Source: CTSoil-075 sp042610375
Lineage (GTDB): Bacteria > Bacillota > Negativicutes > DSM-13327
DNA length: 64,000 nucleotides
Assembly (NCBI RefSeq): GCF_042610375.1
Contig: NZ_JBGJZL010000007.1
Span: 186,001-250,000 of the forward strand
Direction of reading: 5' to 3'
A program made the translations under genes and the position numbers. The notes beneath the pieces are model-generated. The model was not told the origin of the DNA and searched no databases. It was given only the letters and a program-made list of their open reading frames with translations. Positions within the stretch are counted from its first letter, which is position 1; each line of letters starts with the position of its first letter. Shown here piece after piece: positions 45,242 to 53,764 of this stretch.

Positions 45242-46471
45242 ATGAGGATTTTCACACTGAGTATATGGTATAAACCGTTATTAGGATGTATTCTTATTGT
45301 CACCATTAGTCTATTTAGTAGTGGTTGTTGGGATCAGCGTGACTTGGAAGATCGTCGTTTAATTTTGGCTATTGCTGTTGATCGAGCTGATGAACAGCTA
45401 AGACCTGCTCAAGGCAATGAAGTAGCCCGGGTTGAAACCTTCGTACAGCCTCATGGTCGTAGACTTTATCGGCTTAGTTTGCAAATTTTAGATATAGTGC
45501 CATCGAAAGGGACTATTGCTGGACCACAGGGACAAATAGGAAGCTATGTTATTTCTAATACTGGTGAAAGCATCTTTGAAATGACGCGAGATATGCTAGG
45601 CCAAGTTGATCAGAGTTTATGGTTTGAGTATGTTCAGACAATCATTATCAGCGAAGATGTTGCCCGACAAGGCGATTTGCGATCTCTTATTGATTTTTTT
45701 CGTAGAGATAGGGAAATGCGTCAGCTGACGAAAATTTTAATTACTTCTGGCGAGGCTCGCTCCTTATTAGAATATCAGTCACCAGGAGGTGAACCAAGCG
45801 GTATATTTATTGCGAACAGTCTGCGTTTGTATAGAAAAAACGTCCATGTACCAGGTTGGGGCAGTAATATGAGGGATCTTTCCCAATCAATTGATAATAA
45901 ACGCCGAGTGCTGATGACTCGGATTGAATTAGTAGATAATGTAGTAAAGCTAGGTGGTATGGCACTTTTTAAAGAAGGTAAGTTTATTGGATATGTCGAT
46001 GAATATGCAACGAAAGGGGGACAATTTCTTAGCGGTCTAGAAAAATCAGCAATTATCACTGCTGAGTGTCCAGAACATCCTGGCAAAATACTGGCGTTTG
46101 AACTTTTTCATCATGATACAAAACTAACCCCTCATTTAGATGGAGAAAATATTTATTACACTCTGGACATTGCAATGAGTGGTAATCTTGGTGAAACACA
46201 GTGCGGCAGGGAGCATCATATGATCGATAATGAGGAAGTTCATAAAATTGAAGAGTTAGTAGCAGAGGAAGTAAAACGTAATGTATTATATACCTTCCAT
46301 ACGTATCAAAGTTTAAAAGTAGATGGGAGTAATTTTAACGAAAAATTAAAGGCTCATGAACCCTTAATGTGGGAAAAGGTAAAAGATCGTTGGGATGATG
46401 AAATTTTTCCTCATATCTCTTTACTCGTGTCAGTCAATGTAGTGATTGACAATATTGGGGAACATAAGTAG
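45242..46471 (+). CDS. Spore germinant receptor C subunit, second of two (operon 2)
   Basis: A 409-residue GerC-type lipoprotein (lipobox SSGC) starting GCWDQRDLEDRRLILAIAVD. Block by block it mirrors the previous gene (FVQPHGRRLYRLSLQIL, SNTGESIFEMTRDMLGQ, NVVIDNIGEHK at the end), by eye more than half identical. It looks like a tandem duplication. It is 90 bases downstream with its own RBS GAGAGGTGG. No B subunit accompanies it, so it may swap with or supplement the first C subunit. Confidence 0.92.
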   Translation: MRIFTLSIWYKPLLGCILIVTISLFSSGCWDQRDLEDRRLILAIAVDRADEQLRPAQGNEVARVETFVQPHGRRLYRLSLQILDIVPSKGTIAGPQGQIGSYVISNTGESIFEMTRDMLGQVDQSLWFEYVQTIIISEDVARQGDLRSLIDFFRRDREMRQLTKILITSGEARSLLEYQSPGGEPSGIFIANSLRLYRKNVHVPGWGSNMRDLSQSIDNKRRVLMTRIELVDNVVKLGGMALFKEGKFIGYVDEYATKGGQFLSGLEKSAIITAECPEHPGKILAFELFHHDTKLTPHLDGENIYYTLDIAMSGNLGETQCGREHHMIDNEEVHKIEELVAEEVKRNVLYTFHTYQSLKVDGSNFNEKLKAHEPLMWEKVKDRWDDEIFPHISLLVSVNVVIDNIGEHK

Positions 46472-46485
46472 GAGATCTGGATTTG

Positions 46486-46728
46486 TTAAGACATAATAAA
46501 ACTGAACAACCACAATATTACAAAGACTATCGTATAGCCTAAGGCGGTTTTCCGAGCCATATTGGCCTCGCGTTCACGGGCATTGTGTTTATCTAAGATA
46601 GCCGCTAACTTCCAGGTTGCTCCCGCTGTGATTAAAAACACCAATAAAACCCATATTGTGGTTTTATGCACAATCTGAAAAGAAATTTTTTGCCAAAGAG
46701 AGTACAGAAAAATTTGATCAATGATCAT
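46486..46728 (-). CDS. 80-residue two-helix membrane protein, unknown
   Basis: A small protein on the opposite strand to all its neighbours. Two membrane helices (TIWVLLVFLITAGATWKLAA and GYTIVFVILWLFSFIMS) flank a charged stretch, KHNAREREANMARK. The ATG at 46728 has AAAGGAGT 7 bases upstream, so I drop the 15 extra residues of the longer frame. I do not recognise a family. It ends 15 bases from the last gerC stop, tail to tail. Confidence 0.65.
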   Translation of the reverse strand: MIIDQIFLYSLWQKISFQIVHKTTIWVLLVFLITAGATWKLAAILDKHNAREREANMARKTALGYTIVFVILWLFSFIMS

Positions 46729-46784
46729 GAAATACTCCTTTATAATAGGTCTTTCTTTTGAGTATACCCACATTATTGCAATTG

Positions 46785-46813
46785 TACTATTTTCCTACCA
46801 CGAGACATATACA
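46785..46813 (+). promoter_or_regulatory. Possible sigma-E promoter of yabP
   Basis: TACTATT, 14 bases, CATATACA, against the Bacillus consensus KMATATT-N14-CATACAHT: 6 of 7 in the -35 and a partial match in the -10. A better -10 (CATACATT, 46812-46819) has no -35 at proper spacing. B. subtilis yabP is under sigma E. Confidence 0.35.
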
Positions 46814-46846
46814 TACATTGAATAGTAAATATGAGGAGGAATGGTT

Positions 46847-47128
46847 ATGGCAATTGATGATAAAACACCAGCATGGCGGCATCAAGTAACTTTATTTGAT
46901 CGTGAGGAAATGACGATTGATGGTGTACTGAGTCTAGGAAGTTATGATGAAAAAGAAATAGTAATGGAAACTGAGCAAGGGATGTTAATTGTCAAAGGTG
47001 AAGGACTTAATATTAAACAATTAAATTTAGATAAAAGTAATGTCATTGTTGACGGTTTGGTCAAAAGTATTAGTTATGATGATGTTGTTCATGCTAAAAA
47101 AGGTTTGTTAGAGAGATTCTTAAAATAA
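46847..47128 (+). CDS. yabP: Sporulation protein YabP
   Basis: A 93-residue YabP/YqfC-family protein; YabP is a mother-cell protein needed for normal spores. QVTLFDREEMTIDGVLSLGS and the beta-rich rest fit the family over its full length. ATG 46847 lies 7 bases after AGGAGG; ATG 46841 is too close. First gene of a unit that continues through the transglycosylase and yabQ. Confidence 0.92.
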   Translation: MAIDDKTPAWRHQVTLFDREEMTIDGVLSLGSYDEKEIVMETEQGMLIVKGEGLNIKQLNLDKSNVIVDGLVKSISYDDVVHAKKGLLERFLK

Positions 47129-47149
47129 CCACCTGAAAGGGGTGCTGTT

Positions 47150-47887
47150 TTGGGAAAACGGTTGCTGATAGTTTGGTATGCTATACTGATTTTGTCAGTA
47201 GTCGAATTAGTTGCCTATGGAGTCACTGGATATGTACCTCATGGCTATCGCACCGTACTATGGGATCGATTTAATGAAAATAGTCATATTCACCATGACG
47301 TTGATAAAAAAGTCCCCTATGCCGAGAGTATCAATCGTTATGCTCATCAGGCGGGTATAAATCCCCAGGTCATTGTGAGTGTCATTCAAGCGGAAAGTTC
47401 TTTTCAGCCCCGCGCACTATCAGCGGCCGGGGCTTATGGATTGATGCAGATTATGCCTGATACTTGGCGGCAGGTGAATAAGGACATCAAAGTTTGTATT
47501 TCGAGACATCAGGGTGAATGTAGTCATGAATGTTATTATAATGCAGATCTTAATATTCAAATTGGGACGCATTATCTTGCTGGGCTGCTAGAGAAATACC
47601 AAGGGAATATGATTTTTGCCTTAGCTGCCTATAATGCTGGTCCAGGGGCTGTAGACTATTATGGCGGTGTACCACCCTATGCCGAAACCATCAAATATAC
47701 AGAAACGGTAGCTCAAAATTATTATGAAATCAGAAATGAAAAAACACCTTATTCAAGCTTTTTAATCATAAAAACCTGGGAAATGGCACATCGATGGATT
47801 GGTTGGTGTTTCGTCATTACAGTGTTAGTCATGGTATGGGTAGTATGGCGATTGGTAAAACTTCGATCGTCATGGTACTGGAGGTGA
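47150..47887 (+). CDS. Membrane-anchored lytic transglycosylase (SLT)
   Basis: A 245-residue protein with a membrane helix at each end (residues 4-25 and about 210-232) and between them a soluble lytic transglycosylase domain: catalytic glutamate in SVIQAESSFQPRA, then AYGLMQIMPDTW and LAAYNAGPGAVDYYGGVPPY. An insertion with three cysteines (CISRHQGECSHEC) sits in the middle. It cleaves glycan strands. It lies between yabP and yabQ, which are adjacent in Bacillus, so a spore-envelope role is a reasonable inference. TTG start 7 bases after AAAGGGG. Confidence 0.88.
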   Translation: MGKRLLIVWYAILILSVVELVAYGVTGYVPHGYRTVLWDRFNENSHIHHDVDKKVPYAESINRYAHQAGINPQVIVSVIQAESSFQPRALSAAGAYGLMQIMPDTWRQVNKDIKVCISRHQGECSHECYYNADLNIQIGTHYLAGLLEKYQGNMIFALAAYNAGPGAVDYYGGVPPYAETIKYTETVAQNYYEIRNEKTPYSSFLIIKTWEMAHRWIGWCFVITVLVMVWVVWRLVKLRSSWYWR

Positions 47888-47891
47888 GGCA

Positions 47892-48359
47892 ATGGAAATT
47901 AACAGTCAAGTACTAACTTTTGTAATGACAATACTGACGGGTATACTGCTGGGAGGATTATTTGATTGTTATCGAGTGTTACGCCGTACGTTTGAGCCAA
48001 GAGTATTTATGACTTGGTTTACGGATTTATTGTATTGGCTAGTCGCCACTGCTGTTATGTTTATTTCTTTAGTACTTAGTAATTGGGGTGAACTTAGATT
48101 TTATGTATTTATGGGTGTACTGAGTGGTTTAGGACTATATTATCATTGGCTCAGTTTATATGTTATCCGCTTGCTTCTATGGGGAATTGAGTTTCTTATA
48201 AAAATACTGCAGTTAATGAAAAAAATTGTTATTGGTGTTTTGATAAGGCCAGGTCTGTATTTTATAAGAATAGCAGTTTGGCCTTTTATATTTACTTACA
48301 AAAAAATTGAACATTGGTGTCATGCGCACTGGTTTAAACCTCCTGATGAAAAAATATAA
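47892..48359 (+). CDS. yabQ: Sporulation membrane protein YabQ
   Basis: A 155-residue protein with four to five helices; MEINSQVLTFVMTILTGILL and FDCYRVLRR are typical of YabQ, which is needed for cortex formation. It starts 4 bases after the transglycosylase stop with GGAGGTGAGG as RBS. Confidence 0.92.
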   Translation: MEINSQVLTFVMTILTGILLGGLFDCYRVLRRTFEPRVFMTWFTDLLYWLVATAVMFISLVLSNWGELRFYVFMGVLSGLGLYYHWLSLYVIRLLLWGIEFLIKILQLMKKIVIGVLIRPGLYFIRIAVWPFIFTYKKIEHWCHAHWFKPPDEKI

Positions 48360-48502
48360 CCTTATTATTGATATAAGGGTATTTTAGAGAATAAACGCTC
48401 AAGTATTTTTTTCTAAAAAGAGGAATTGGTGTATGATTGGCGAATAAAAATTTAAATAGAGAAATCTTTTATATTTAATATAGAGTTATGGTGGTGGGGT
48501 TA

Positions 48503-48790
48503 ATGCAAATTCTTCGGAAGTATCGAGTAAAGTGGTTTCGAATCATCACATTTATTTTAAGTGCTTATTTTATTTATGTATGTATTGGCCAACAGACTCA
48601 GCTGAATGCAATTAGTAATGAAGCTGACTCCGTTCATGCGCAACTTACTCAAATTCAGCAACTTAATGTTGCATTGAAGGAAGAACGCAATGCCTTAAAT
48701 GATCGCCGGTATGTAGAAAAAATAGCTCGTGAAGAATTAGGTTTGGTAAAACCTGGTGAAATTCCTTATATTATGGCCGATAAAAAATAA
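48503..48790 (+). CDS. divIC: Septum protein DivIC/FtsB-like
   Basis: A 95-residue bitopic protein: a basic N terminus, one helix (IITFILSAYFIYVCIG), then a coiled coil (ADSVHAQLTQIQQLNVALKE) ending ARELGLVKPGE-like text (REELGLVKPGEIPYI). It joins the divisome with DivIB and FtsL. I prefer ATG 48503 after GGTGGGG to ATG 48488. Confidence 0.88.
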   Translation: MQILRKYRVKWFRIITFILSAYFIYVCIGQQTQLNAISNEADSVHAQLTQIQQLNVALKEERNALNDRRYVEKIAREELGLVKPGEIPYIMADKK

Positions 48791-48806
48791 TTTGTGGCGT
48801 CTTTCC

Positions 48807-48836
48807 TTGACACCTTTTCAGTGTCAAGGGTATAAT
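48807..48836 (+). promoter_or_regulatory. Promoter of yabR with overlapping palindrome
   Basis: TTGACA, 18 bases, TATAAT. The -35 is inside a perfect 9-base inverted repeat, CCTTGACAC-N7-GTGTCAAGG (48805-48829), placed like a repressor operator. Confidence 0.7.
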
Positions 48837-48879
48837 ATGGTTGAAAAACGTAGTTTTTTAAGGGGGAAGTTTGATTAGT

Positions 48880-49314
48880 ATGTCCATTGAAGTTGGCAGT
48901 GTGGTTGAGGGCGTTGTGACAGGGATCACAAATTTCGGAGCATTTGTAGAACTGCCTGGAGGCAAGGTAGGTCTAATTCATATCTCGGAAGTTGCTGATG
49001 TGTATGTTCGAGATGTGAAGGATTTTCTTAAAGAGCAAGATAATGTAAAAGTCAAAGTTTTATCAATTGATGAGCGCGGGAAAATCGGGTTGTCGATAAA
49101 ACAACTTCAGCCGCCTAGTCCAAGTCCTGTTCCTAGTCCGATTCCTAGGAGAGCACCGATCAACGATAATCGACGTTATGGCAAAGTCAACGCACCGTCC
49201 TTTGAAGATAAGTTGACTAAGTTTTTAAAAGACAGTGATGAACGTCTTGGTGATTTAAAACGTAATACTGAATCAAAACGTGGTGGTCGTGGTGCTGCTC
49301 GTTCACCAGGTTAA
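48880..49314 (+). CDS. yabR: S1 RNA-binding protein YabR
   Basis: A 144-residue protein with one S1 domain (SIEVGSVVEGVVTGITNFGA, then LIHISEVADVYVRDV) and a basic, Pro- and Gly-rich tail (SPSPVPSPIPRRAP, ending KRGGRGAARSPG). Probably binds RNA or the ribosome. ATG 48880 gives the same MSIEVGS start as Bacillus YabR; TTG 48871 is nearer the RBS and cannot be ruled out. Confidence 0.9.
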   Translation: MSIEVGSVVEGVVTGITNFGAFVELPGGKVGLIHISEVADVYVRDVKDFLKEQDNVKVKVLSIDERGKIGLSIKQLQPPSPSPVPSPIPRRAPINDNRRYGKVNAPSFEDKLTKFLKDSDERLGDLKRNTESKRGGRGAARSPG

Positions 49315-49326
49315 TAGTGGATTTTT

Positions 49327-49352
49327 AATGACTTGGCTTATGCCAAGTCATT
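49327..49352 (+). terminator. GACTTGGC hairpin after yabR
   Basis: AATGACTTGGC-TTAT-GCCAAGTCATT, with a mixed T/A tail. A second, stronger terminator follows at 49402. Confidence 0.7.
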
Positions 49353-49401
49353 ATTATTTGTAGCTTCAAAATTATATAATTTATTATGATCGATCTTTTG
49401 A

Positions 49402-49427
49402 GCATTCCGTTAAGGAATGCTTTTTTT
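49402..49427 (+). terminator. Second terminator after yabR
   Basis: GCATTCC-GTTAA-GGAATGC and seven Ts. Confidence 0.85.
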
Positions 49428-49478
49428 GTTGGTTAATTTTATAAAATGTCATAATTTTATTTTTCAAAATGATCTTAG

Positions 49479-49487
49479 TTAGACAAA
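49479..49487 (-). promoter_or_regulatory. Candidate Spo0A box upstream of spoIIE
   Basis: TTAGACAAA is the reverse of the Spo0A box (TTTGTCGAA) with one mismatch, about 105 bases before the spoIIE start. B. subtilis spoIIE is activated by Spo0A. Confidence 0.4.
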
Positions 49488-49590
49488 AAGATATTGCTAA
49501 TATATGTAAAATGATAACGTTACCTTTTGCAAATATTCCATAGAGTGTATTGATCATGGTCCGGTATTATATGAATAGAGGTGAATCATT

Positions 49591-52035
49591 ATGCCTAAAG
49601 TGAGCGTTATTACATTACCTGCGAAGATGTTAGAAGTTCAGCAAGAGATCGTTCGAAAACAAAAAAATAATAGGTTATCAATTAAAATAATTTTTTACAA
49701 AGTGACTAGTATGTTGAGGCAGTTGATGAGTAGGGATGATATCCTTATGAGTATCCTTGCCTTTTTATTAGGACGAGTCTTGATTATGGGGGAATGTGCA
49801 CCTGGAGGACTGGCTTTTTTTACTGCTGTGGTACAAATTAATGAGAGACGAGCTTATTGGGTAGGAGTATGGGCTATAGTTGGGGTGATATCAAGTGGAT
49901 CTTATTCGGAAATTGGTATTTATATCATCGCTATTGGTTTATATTTTTTATATGCAGACAAGCTCCTACGTATGAAGAAGAGAAACGTGATGATACCTTT
50001 GTTTATGTTTTTTGCAATTTTATGTGCTGGTCTCGTAATGAGTGTTATTAATGAATTCACATTATATGGTACCTTGTTGATGCTGTTTGAGGCAGCTACA
50101 TGTGTGGTGCTATCGTATATTTTTATGTATGGCATACCCGTGGTGGAAAATCGTCGGAAACAGCTTTCTAGTCACACTCTACTGAATGAGCGTTTAAGTT
50201 GTATAATCATACTACTTGCTGCAGGAGTAGCCGGCTTGGGTAATGTTTCTATTTTGGAGTATAGTATACGTAATATAACAGGCAGTTTACTTGTTATGGC
50301 AGTTGCTTTCGTTGGTGGATCAGGGTTTAGTGCAATGGTTGGTGTTATTGTTGGATTGGTTGTGGGACTCAGTGATGGTAATACGACTTTTGCCATATCT
50401 TTGTATGGGTTAGCTGGAGTTTTGTCTGGTGTATTCCGTGGTTTAGGTAAGTTAGTTGTGATTGTAGGTTTTATTTTAGGTAGTGCAATTGCGACATTAT
50501 ATTTTGGACAAGGGTCTGATCTTGTAAGGATTTTTAGTGAGTGTATGATCGCAGGAGGTTTGTTTTTCCTAATACCTAATTGCTGGTTAGTAAACTGGCG
50601 GTATCGTGCTCAACAAACTGAAGAAATTGTAAGCTATAGTACTCAAGTGAATGAAATTATAATCAAAATGAATCATATTGGAGAAATTTTCAATGATCTT
50701 GCCAGTGAATTTGGCACTAGGGTCACTGATGAAAAGATGGAAATCCATGATGACCAGTTAGCTAAAACTTTATCAGCCATTGGTGAACAAATTTGCGTGG
50801 ATTGTGTAAAACGCTCCCAGTGTTGGGAGAAAGATTTTTATAGAACATATAATGGAATACTTGAGATAGTAGGTCAAATTGAGGTACATAATTTTGAAAA
50901 TGGGAATCTGCCTAAGGTATTTCAAGAAAATTGTATTAAACATAAAGAATTATTAGAGACTGCTAAACTTGTATCAGAGCGTAATCGGATGCTAACTTTT
51001 TGGCACAAGAAAATAATCGATAATAAGCAAATGGTTGCTGAGCAAATGAAGGCTGCAAGTGAGATTGTAAAAAATTTATCCTATGAACTTGAAAAAGTAG
51101 AAGACTCAGATCAAAAACTATCGGTGGCTTTCCAAGAAAAGGCGAATATTCTTGGTTGTCAGCTTACGGCAGTCAGAGTGAGAGATATACAAAAGCGAGG
51201 TCTAATTGAAGCGTGCAAGAAACCCTGTACTGGGAATCGTGAATGTATGAATACCATTTTGCCTTTAGCAGCTGGTTTGATGAAAGAAAAGATGACATTA
51301 CATACAGAGTGTGGTAATGAATATAATAAACAAAAATGCAAATTGACGATGCAGGTAGCTAGACGCTTTCATGTAAGCACTGGTATAGCTACTGTTGCAA
51401 AAGATGGACAGGAGATTTGTGGTGATAACTATGCTGTGATTGAGCTCAATAGAGGGAAAATGGCATTTATACTAAGTGATGGCATGGGAAGTGGTCATCA
51501 GGCTGCAACTCAGAGTACGATGGCAATTGGCTTTCTGCGAAAATTATTGGTTGCTGGTTTTGATACTGATGTGGCTGTTAAAACTGTCAATGCAATGCTA
51601 TTGCTTCATTCACCAGAGGAATCATTTGCGACAATTGATATTACCGTTATCGATACCTATTCAGGTAATGCTGAGTTTTTAAAGATTGGCTCAGCGCCTA
51701 GCTTTATAAAACGTGTTAGAGAAGTATCAACAATTAGGTCATCATCTTTGCCTGTTGGCATTTTAGAACAGATTGAAATTCAGCCAACACAATCGATTGT
51801 CGTTGGTGGCGATTTTATTGTCATGGTTAGTGATGGGATTGTTGATGTTCCGCAAAGTCAACTGGATAAGGGGAATTGGTTAGCTAATTTTTTGCGACAA
51901 TCAGTTCAAAGTAATCCTCAAATCATGGCAAATCAAATCTTAGCGCGCGCAAAAATGATGTCAGGTAATCGAGTTTGCGATGATATGACAGTACTAGTTG
52001 TAAAAATAAGTGAGCAATCTCATGAGAAAAATTAA
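49591..52035 (+). CDS. spoIIE: Stage II sporulation phosphatase SpoIIE
   Basis: An 814-residue protein that dephosphorylates SpoIIAA to release sigma F in the forespore and joins FtsZ at the polar septum. The N-terminal third has about ten membrane helices; a central coiled region contains cysteine groups (CVDCVKRSQCW and CKKPCTGNREC); the C-terminal PP2C phosphatase carries metal aspartates in GDNYAV, FILSDGMGSGHQA and VMVSDGIVDVP. Length and order match Bacillus SpoIIE. RBS AGAGGTG. Confidence 0.96.
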   Translation: MPKVSVITLPAKMLEVQQEIVRKQKNNRLSIKIIFYKVTSMLRQLMSRDDILMSILAFLLGRVLIMGECAPGGLAFFTAVVQINERRAYWVGVWAIVGVISSGSYSEIGIYIIAIGLYFLYADKLLRMKKRNVMIPLFMFFAILCAGLVMSVINEFTLYGTLLMLFEAATCVVLSYIFMYGIPVVENRRKQLSSHTLLNERLSCIIILLAAGVAGLGNVSILEYSIRNITGSLLVMAVAFVGGSGFSAMVGVIVGLVVGLSDGNTTFAISLYGLAGVLSGVFRGLGKLVVIVGFILGSAIATLYFGQGSDLVRIFSECMIAGGLFFLIPNCWLVNWRYRAQQTEEIVSYSTQVNEIIIKMNHIGEIFNDLASEFGTRVTDEKMEIHDDQLAKTLSAIGEQICVDCVKRSQCWEKDFYRTYNGILEIVGQIEVHNFENGNLPKVFQENCIKHKELLETAKLVSERNRMLTFWHKKIIDNKQMVAEQMKAASEIVKNLSYELEKVEDSDQKLSVAFQEKANILGCQLTAVRVRDIQKRGLIEACKKPCTGNRECMNTILPLAAGLMKEKMTLHTECGNEYNKQKCKLTMQVARRFHVSTGIATVAKDGQEICGDNYAVIELNRGKMAFILSDGMGSGHQAATQSTMAIGFLRKLLVAGFDTDVAVKTVNAMLLLHSPEESFATIDITVIDTYSGNAEFLKIGSAPSFIKRVREVSTIRSSSLPVGILEQIEIQPTQSIVVGGDFIVMVSDGIVDVPQSQLDKGNWLANFLRQSVQSNPQIMANQILARAKMMSGNRVCDDMTVLVVKISEQSHEKN

Positions 52036-52077
52036 AAGGTGATAGAGTTTGTTTACAGGCAGACTCTATTACTTTTT
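52034..52077 (+). terminator. spoIIE terminator
   Basis: AAAAGGTGATAGAGT with ACTCTATTACTTTTT, two wobble pairs, 14-base loop. Confidence 0.75.
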
Positions 52078-52128
52078 ATCTTTTAAACAATTGATTGCAG
52101 GGAATTTGTTGGTTTCAGGAGAATAAAA

Positions 52129-52257
52129 ACGAAAAGAGTATTAAAAAAACTATCGTTAATGGCTGGATATCCTTTTCTAAGAGTAGCGATCTGGTTGATT
52201 ATGTATTATACTAGGATCATTGGATTAATTATTTCAAACAATAAAGAATGTTTGTGA
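52129..52257 (+). CDS. Possible 42-residue membrane peptide with ACG start
   Basis: An open frame with a basic beginning (KRVLKKLSLMAGYPF) and one hydrophobic helix (LRVAIWLIMYYTRIIGLII). AGGAG lies 7 bases before ACG 52129. There is no ATG, GTG or TTG at that place; the first ATG (52159) has no RBS. Either a rare start, a decayed start codon, or chance. Confidence 0.35.
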   Translation, partial: TKRVLKKLSLMAGYPFLRVAIWLIMYYTRIIGLIISNNKECL

Positions 52258-52308
52258 CTCTATCGTCATTTTTCTGATGAACAATTATAAGAGAGAGTAG
52301 TTGGCAAA

Positions 52309-53694
52309 ATGTTAACAAAAGTGAGAGCATGGATTACTAAGTATAAGATGCTTAGCGAAGGTGATAAGATCGTAGTTGCTTGTTCTGGTGGCCCAGATTC
52401 CTTAGCTTTGCTACATATATTTAATGAATTTCGTTTAGAATATAATATTGATATATTTGCTGCTCATGTGGATCATATGTTTCGTGGTCTTGAATCAGCT
52501 AAGGAGGCAATCTTTGTTGTTGATTTTTGTAAGGCTCATCAGATTCCATGTTATCATACGGCGATTGATGTACCAAAGGTCATAAAAGAAACAGGGTTAT
52601 CTGGATCAGATGCTGCGAGGGTTGTCCGCTATCAATATTTGCGTCAAATTGCGAAGAAGGTAGGAGGAGCTAAAATTGCTACTGGACATCATCGTGATGA
52701 TCAGGCTGAGACAGTGCTCATCAATATTCTAAGAGGTGCAGGAAGTACAGGAATTCGAGGGATACAACCTATAAATGGTGATCTCATCCGGCCTTTACTC
52801 TCTGTTAGCCGCGCCGATATTTCTGACTATTGTCAGCAAGAAAAGTTAGAACCACGATTTGATAGTTCCAATCTTAAAATGAATTATTTACGTAATCGTA
52901 TTCGGATTAATCTTTTACCAGAATTAGAAAAACAGTATAATATTGCTATTAAAGATGCATTATGCCGTACGGCAACTCTTGTTGGAGATGAACATGATTT
53001 TATCCAAATGACAGCGCGTAACATATGGGATCAAATCGTAACAAATCAGGAAGAAAACCTATTTATTGATGGCAAAAAAATGAAAAATATACATATTGCT
53101 GTTAGGCGAGAAATTTTTCGCATGGCAATTGAAAAAAAACGTGGAAATTTAACAGGAATAAGTTTTCATCATGTGGAAACTTTATTACAGATGCTTTCGG
53201 CCGGGCGAGTGGGCAGTACTGTCCAACTGCCAGGAGAATTGGTGGCATGTAAAAGTTATGAAGGATTATATCTAGGGGTGAATGGTTTCACCCAGACCGA
53301 TAAAGCTGATTATCAAGGGCAAACATTGCCAGTACCTGGGGTGACTTTTATTCAAGAATTAGGAATTGAAATTCGAACTGAAGTGACAGAGAAAGAAGAT
53401 AGCATCTCAAAACCTAATGTGGCAGTGTTTGATTGGGACAAATTATCACCGACCTTGTTTGTACGTCGACGTCGAGCTGGTGATCAATTTCAACCTTTTG
53501 GCTTTCATGGCAGCAAGAAACTAAAAGAATTTTTTATTGATGAAAAAATACCACGACAGCTTCGAGATAACGTTCCAATTATCTGCGATGGTCATGGTAT
53601 TATCTGGGTAGGTGGATATCGTCAAGCTGAAGTTGGTAGAGTGAGTGCTGAGACGAAAAAATTCTTGATTATAAAAATGATAGAAATGCAATAA
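52309..53694 (+). CDS. tilS: tRNA(Ile)-lysidine synthase
   Basis: A 461-residue enzyme that changes C34 of the tRNA-Ile CAU anticodon to lysidine so it reads AUA. The PP-loop VACSGGPDSLALLH is followed by HHRDDQAETVLINILRGAGS, and the C-terminal substrate domain has VRRRRAGDQFQPFG and KKLKEFFIDEKIPR. It lies between spoIIE and hpt, as in Bacillus. Confidence 0.96.
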   Translation: MLTKVRAWITKYKMLSEGDKIVVACSGGPDSLALLHIFNEFRLEYNIDIFAAHVDHMFRGLESAKEAIFVVDFCKAHQIPCYHTAIDVPKVIKETGLSGSDAARVVRYQYLRQIAKKVGGAKIATGHHRDDQAETVLINILRGAGSTGIRGIQPINGDLIRPLLSVSRADISDYCQQEKLEPRFDSSNLKMNYLRNRIRINLLPELEKQYNIAIKDALCRTATLVGDEHDFIQMTARNIWDQIVTNQEENLFIDGKKMKNIHIAVRREIFRMAIEKKRGNLTGISFHHVETLLQMLSAGRVGSTVQLPGELVACKSYEGLYLGVNGFTQTDKADYQGQTLPVPGVTFIQELGIEIRTEVTEKEDSISKPNVAVFDWDKLSPTLFVRRRRAGDQFQPFGFHGSKKLKEFFIDEKIPRQLRDNVPIICDGHGIIWVGGYRQAEVGRVSAETKKFLIIKMIEMQ

Positions 53695-53764
53695 AAAATC
53701 ATTAAAATATAGAAATTTGAATTTTTTTATTGCGTAATATATATAATAAAACAGGGGGAACGAC

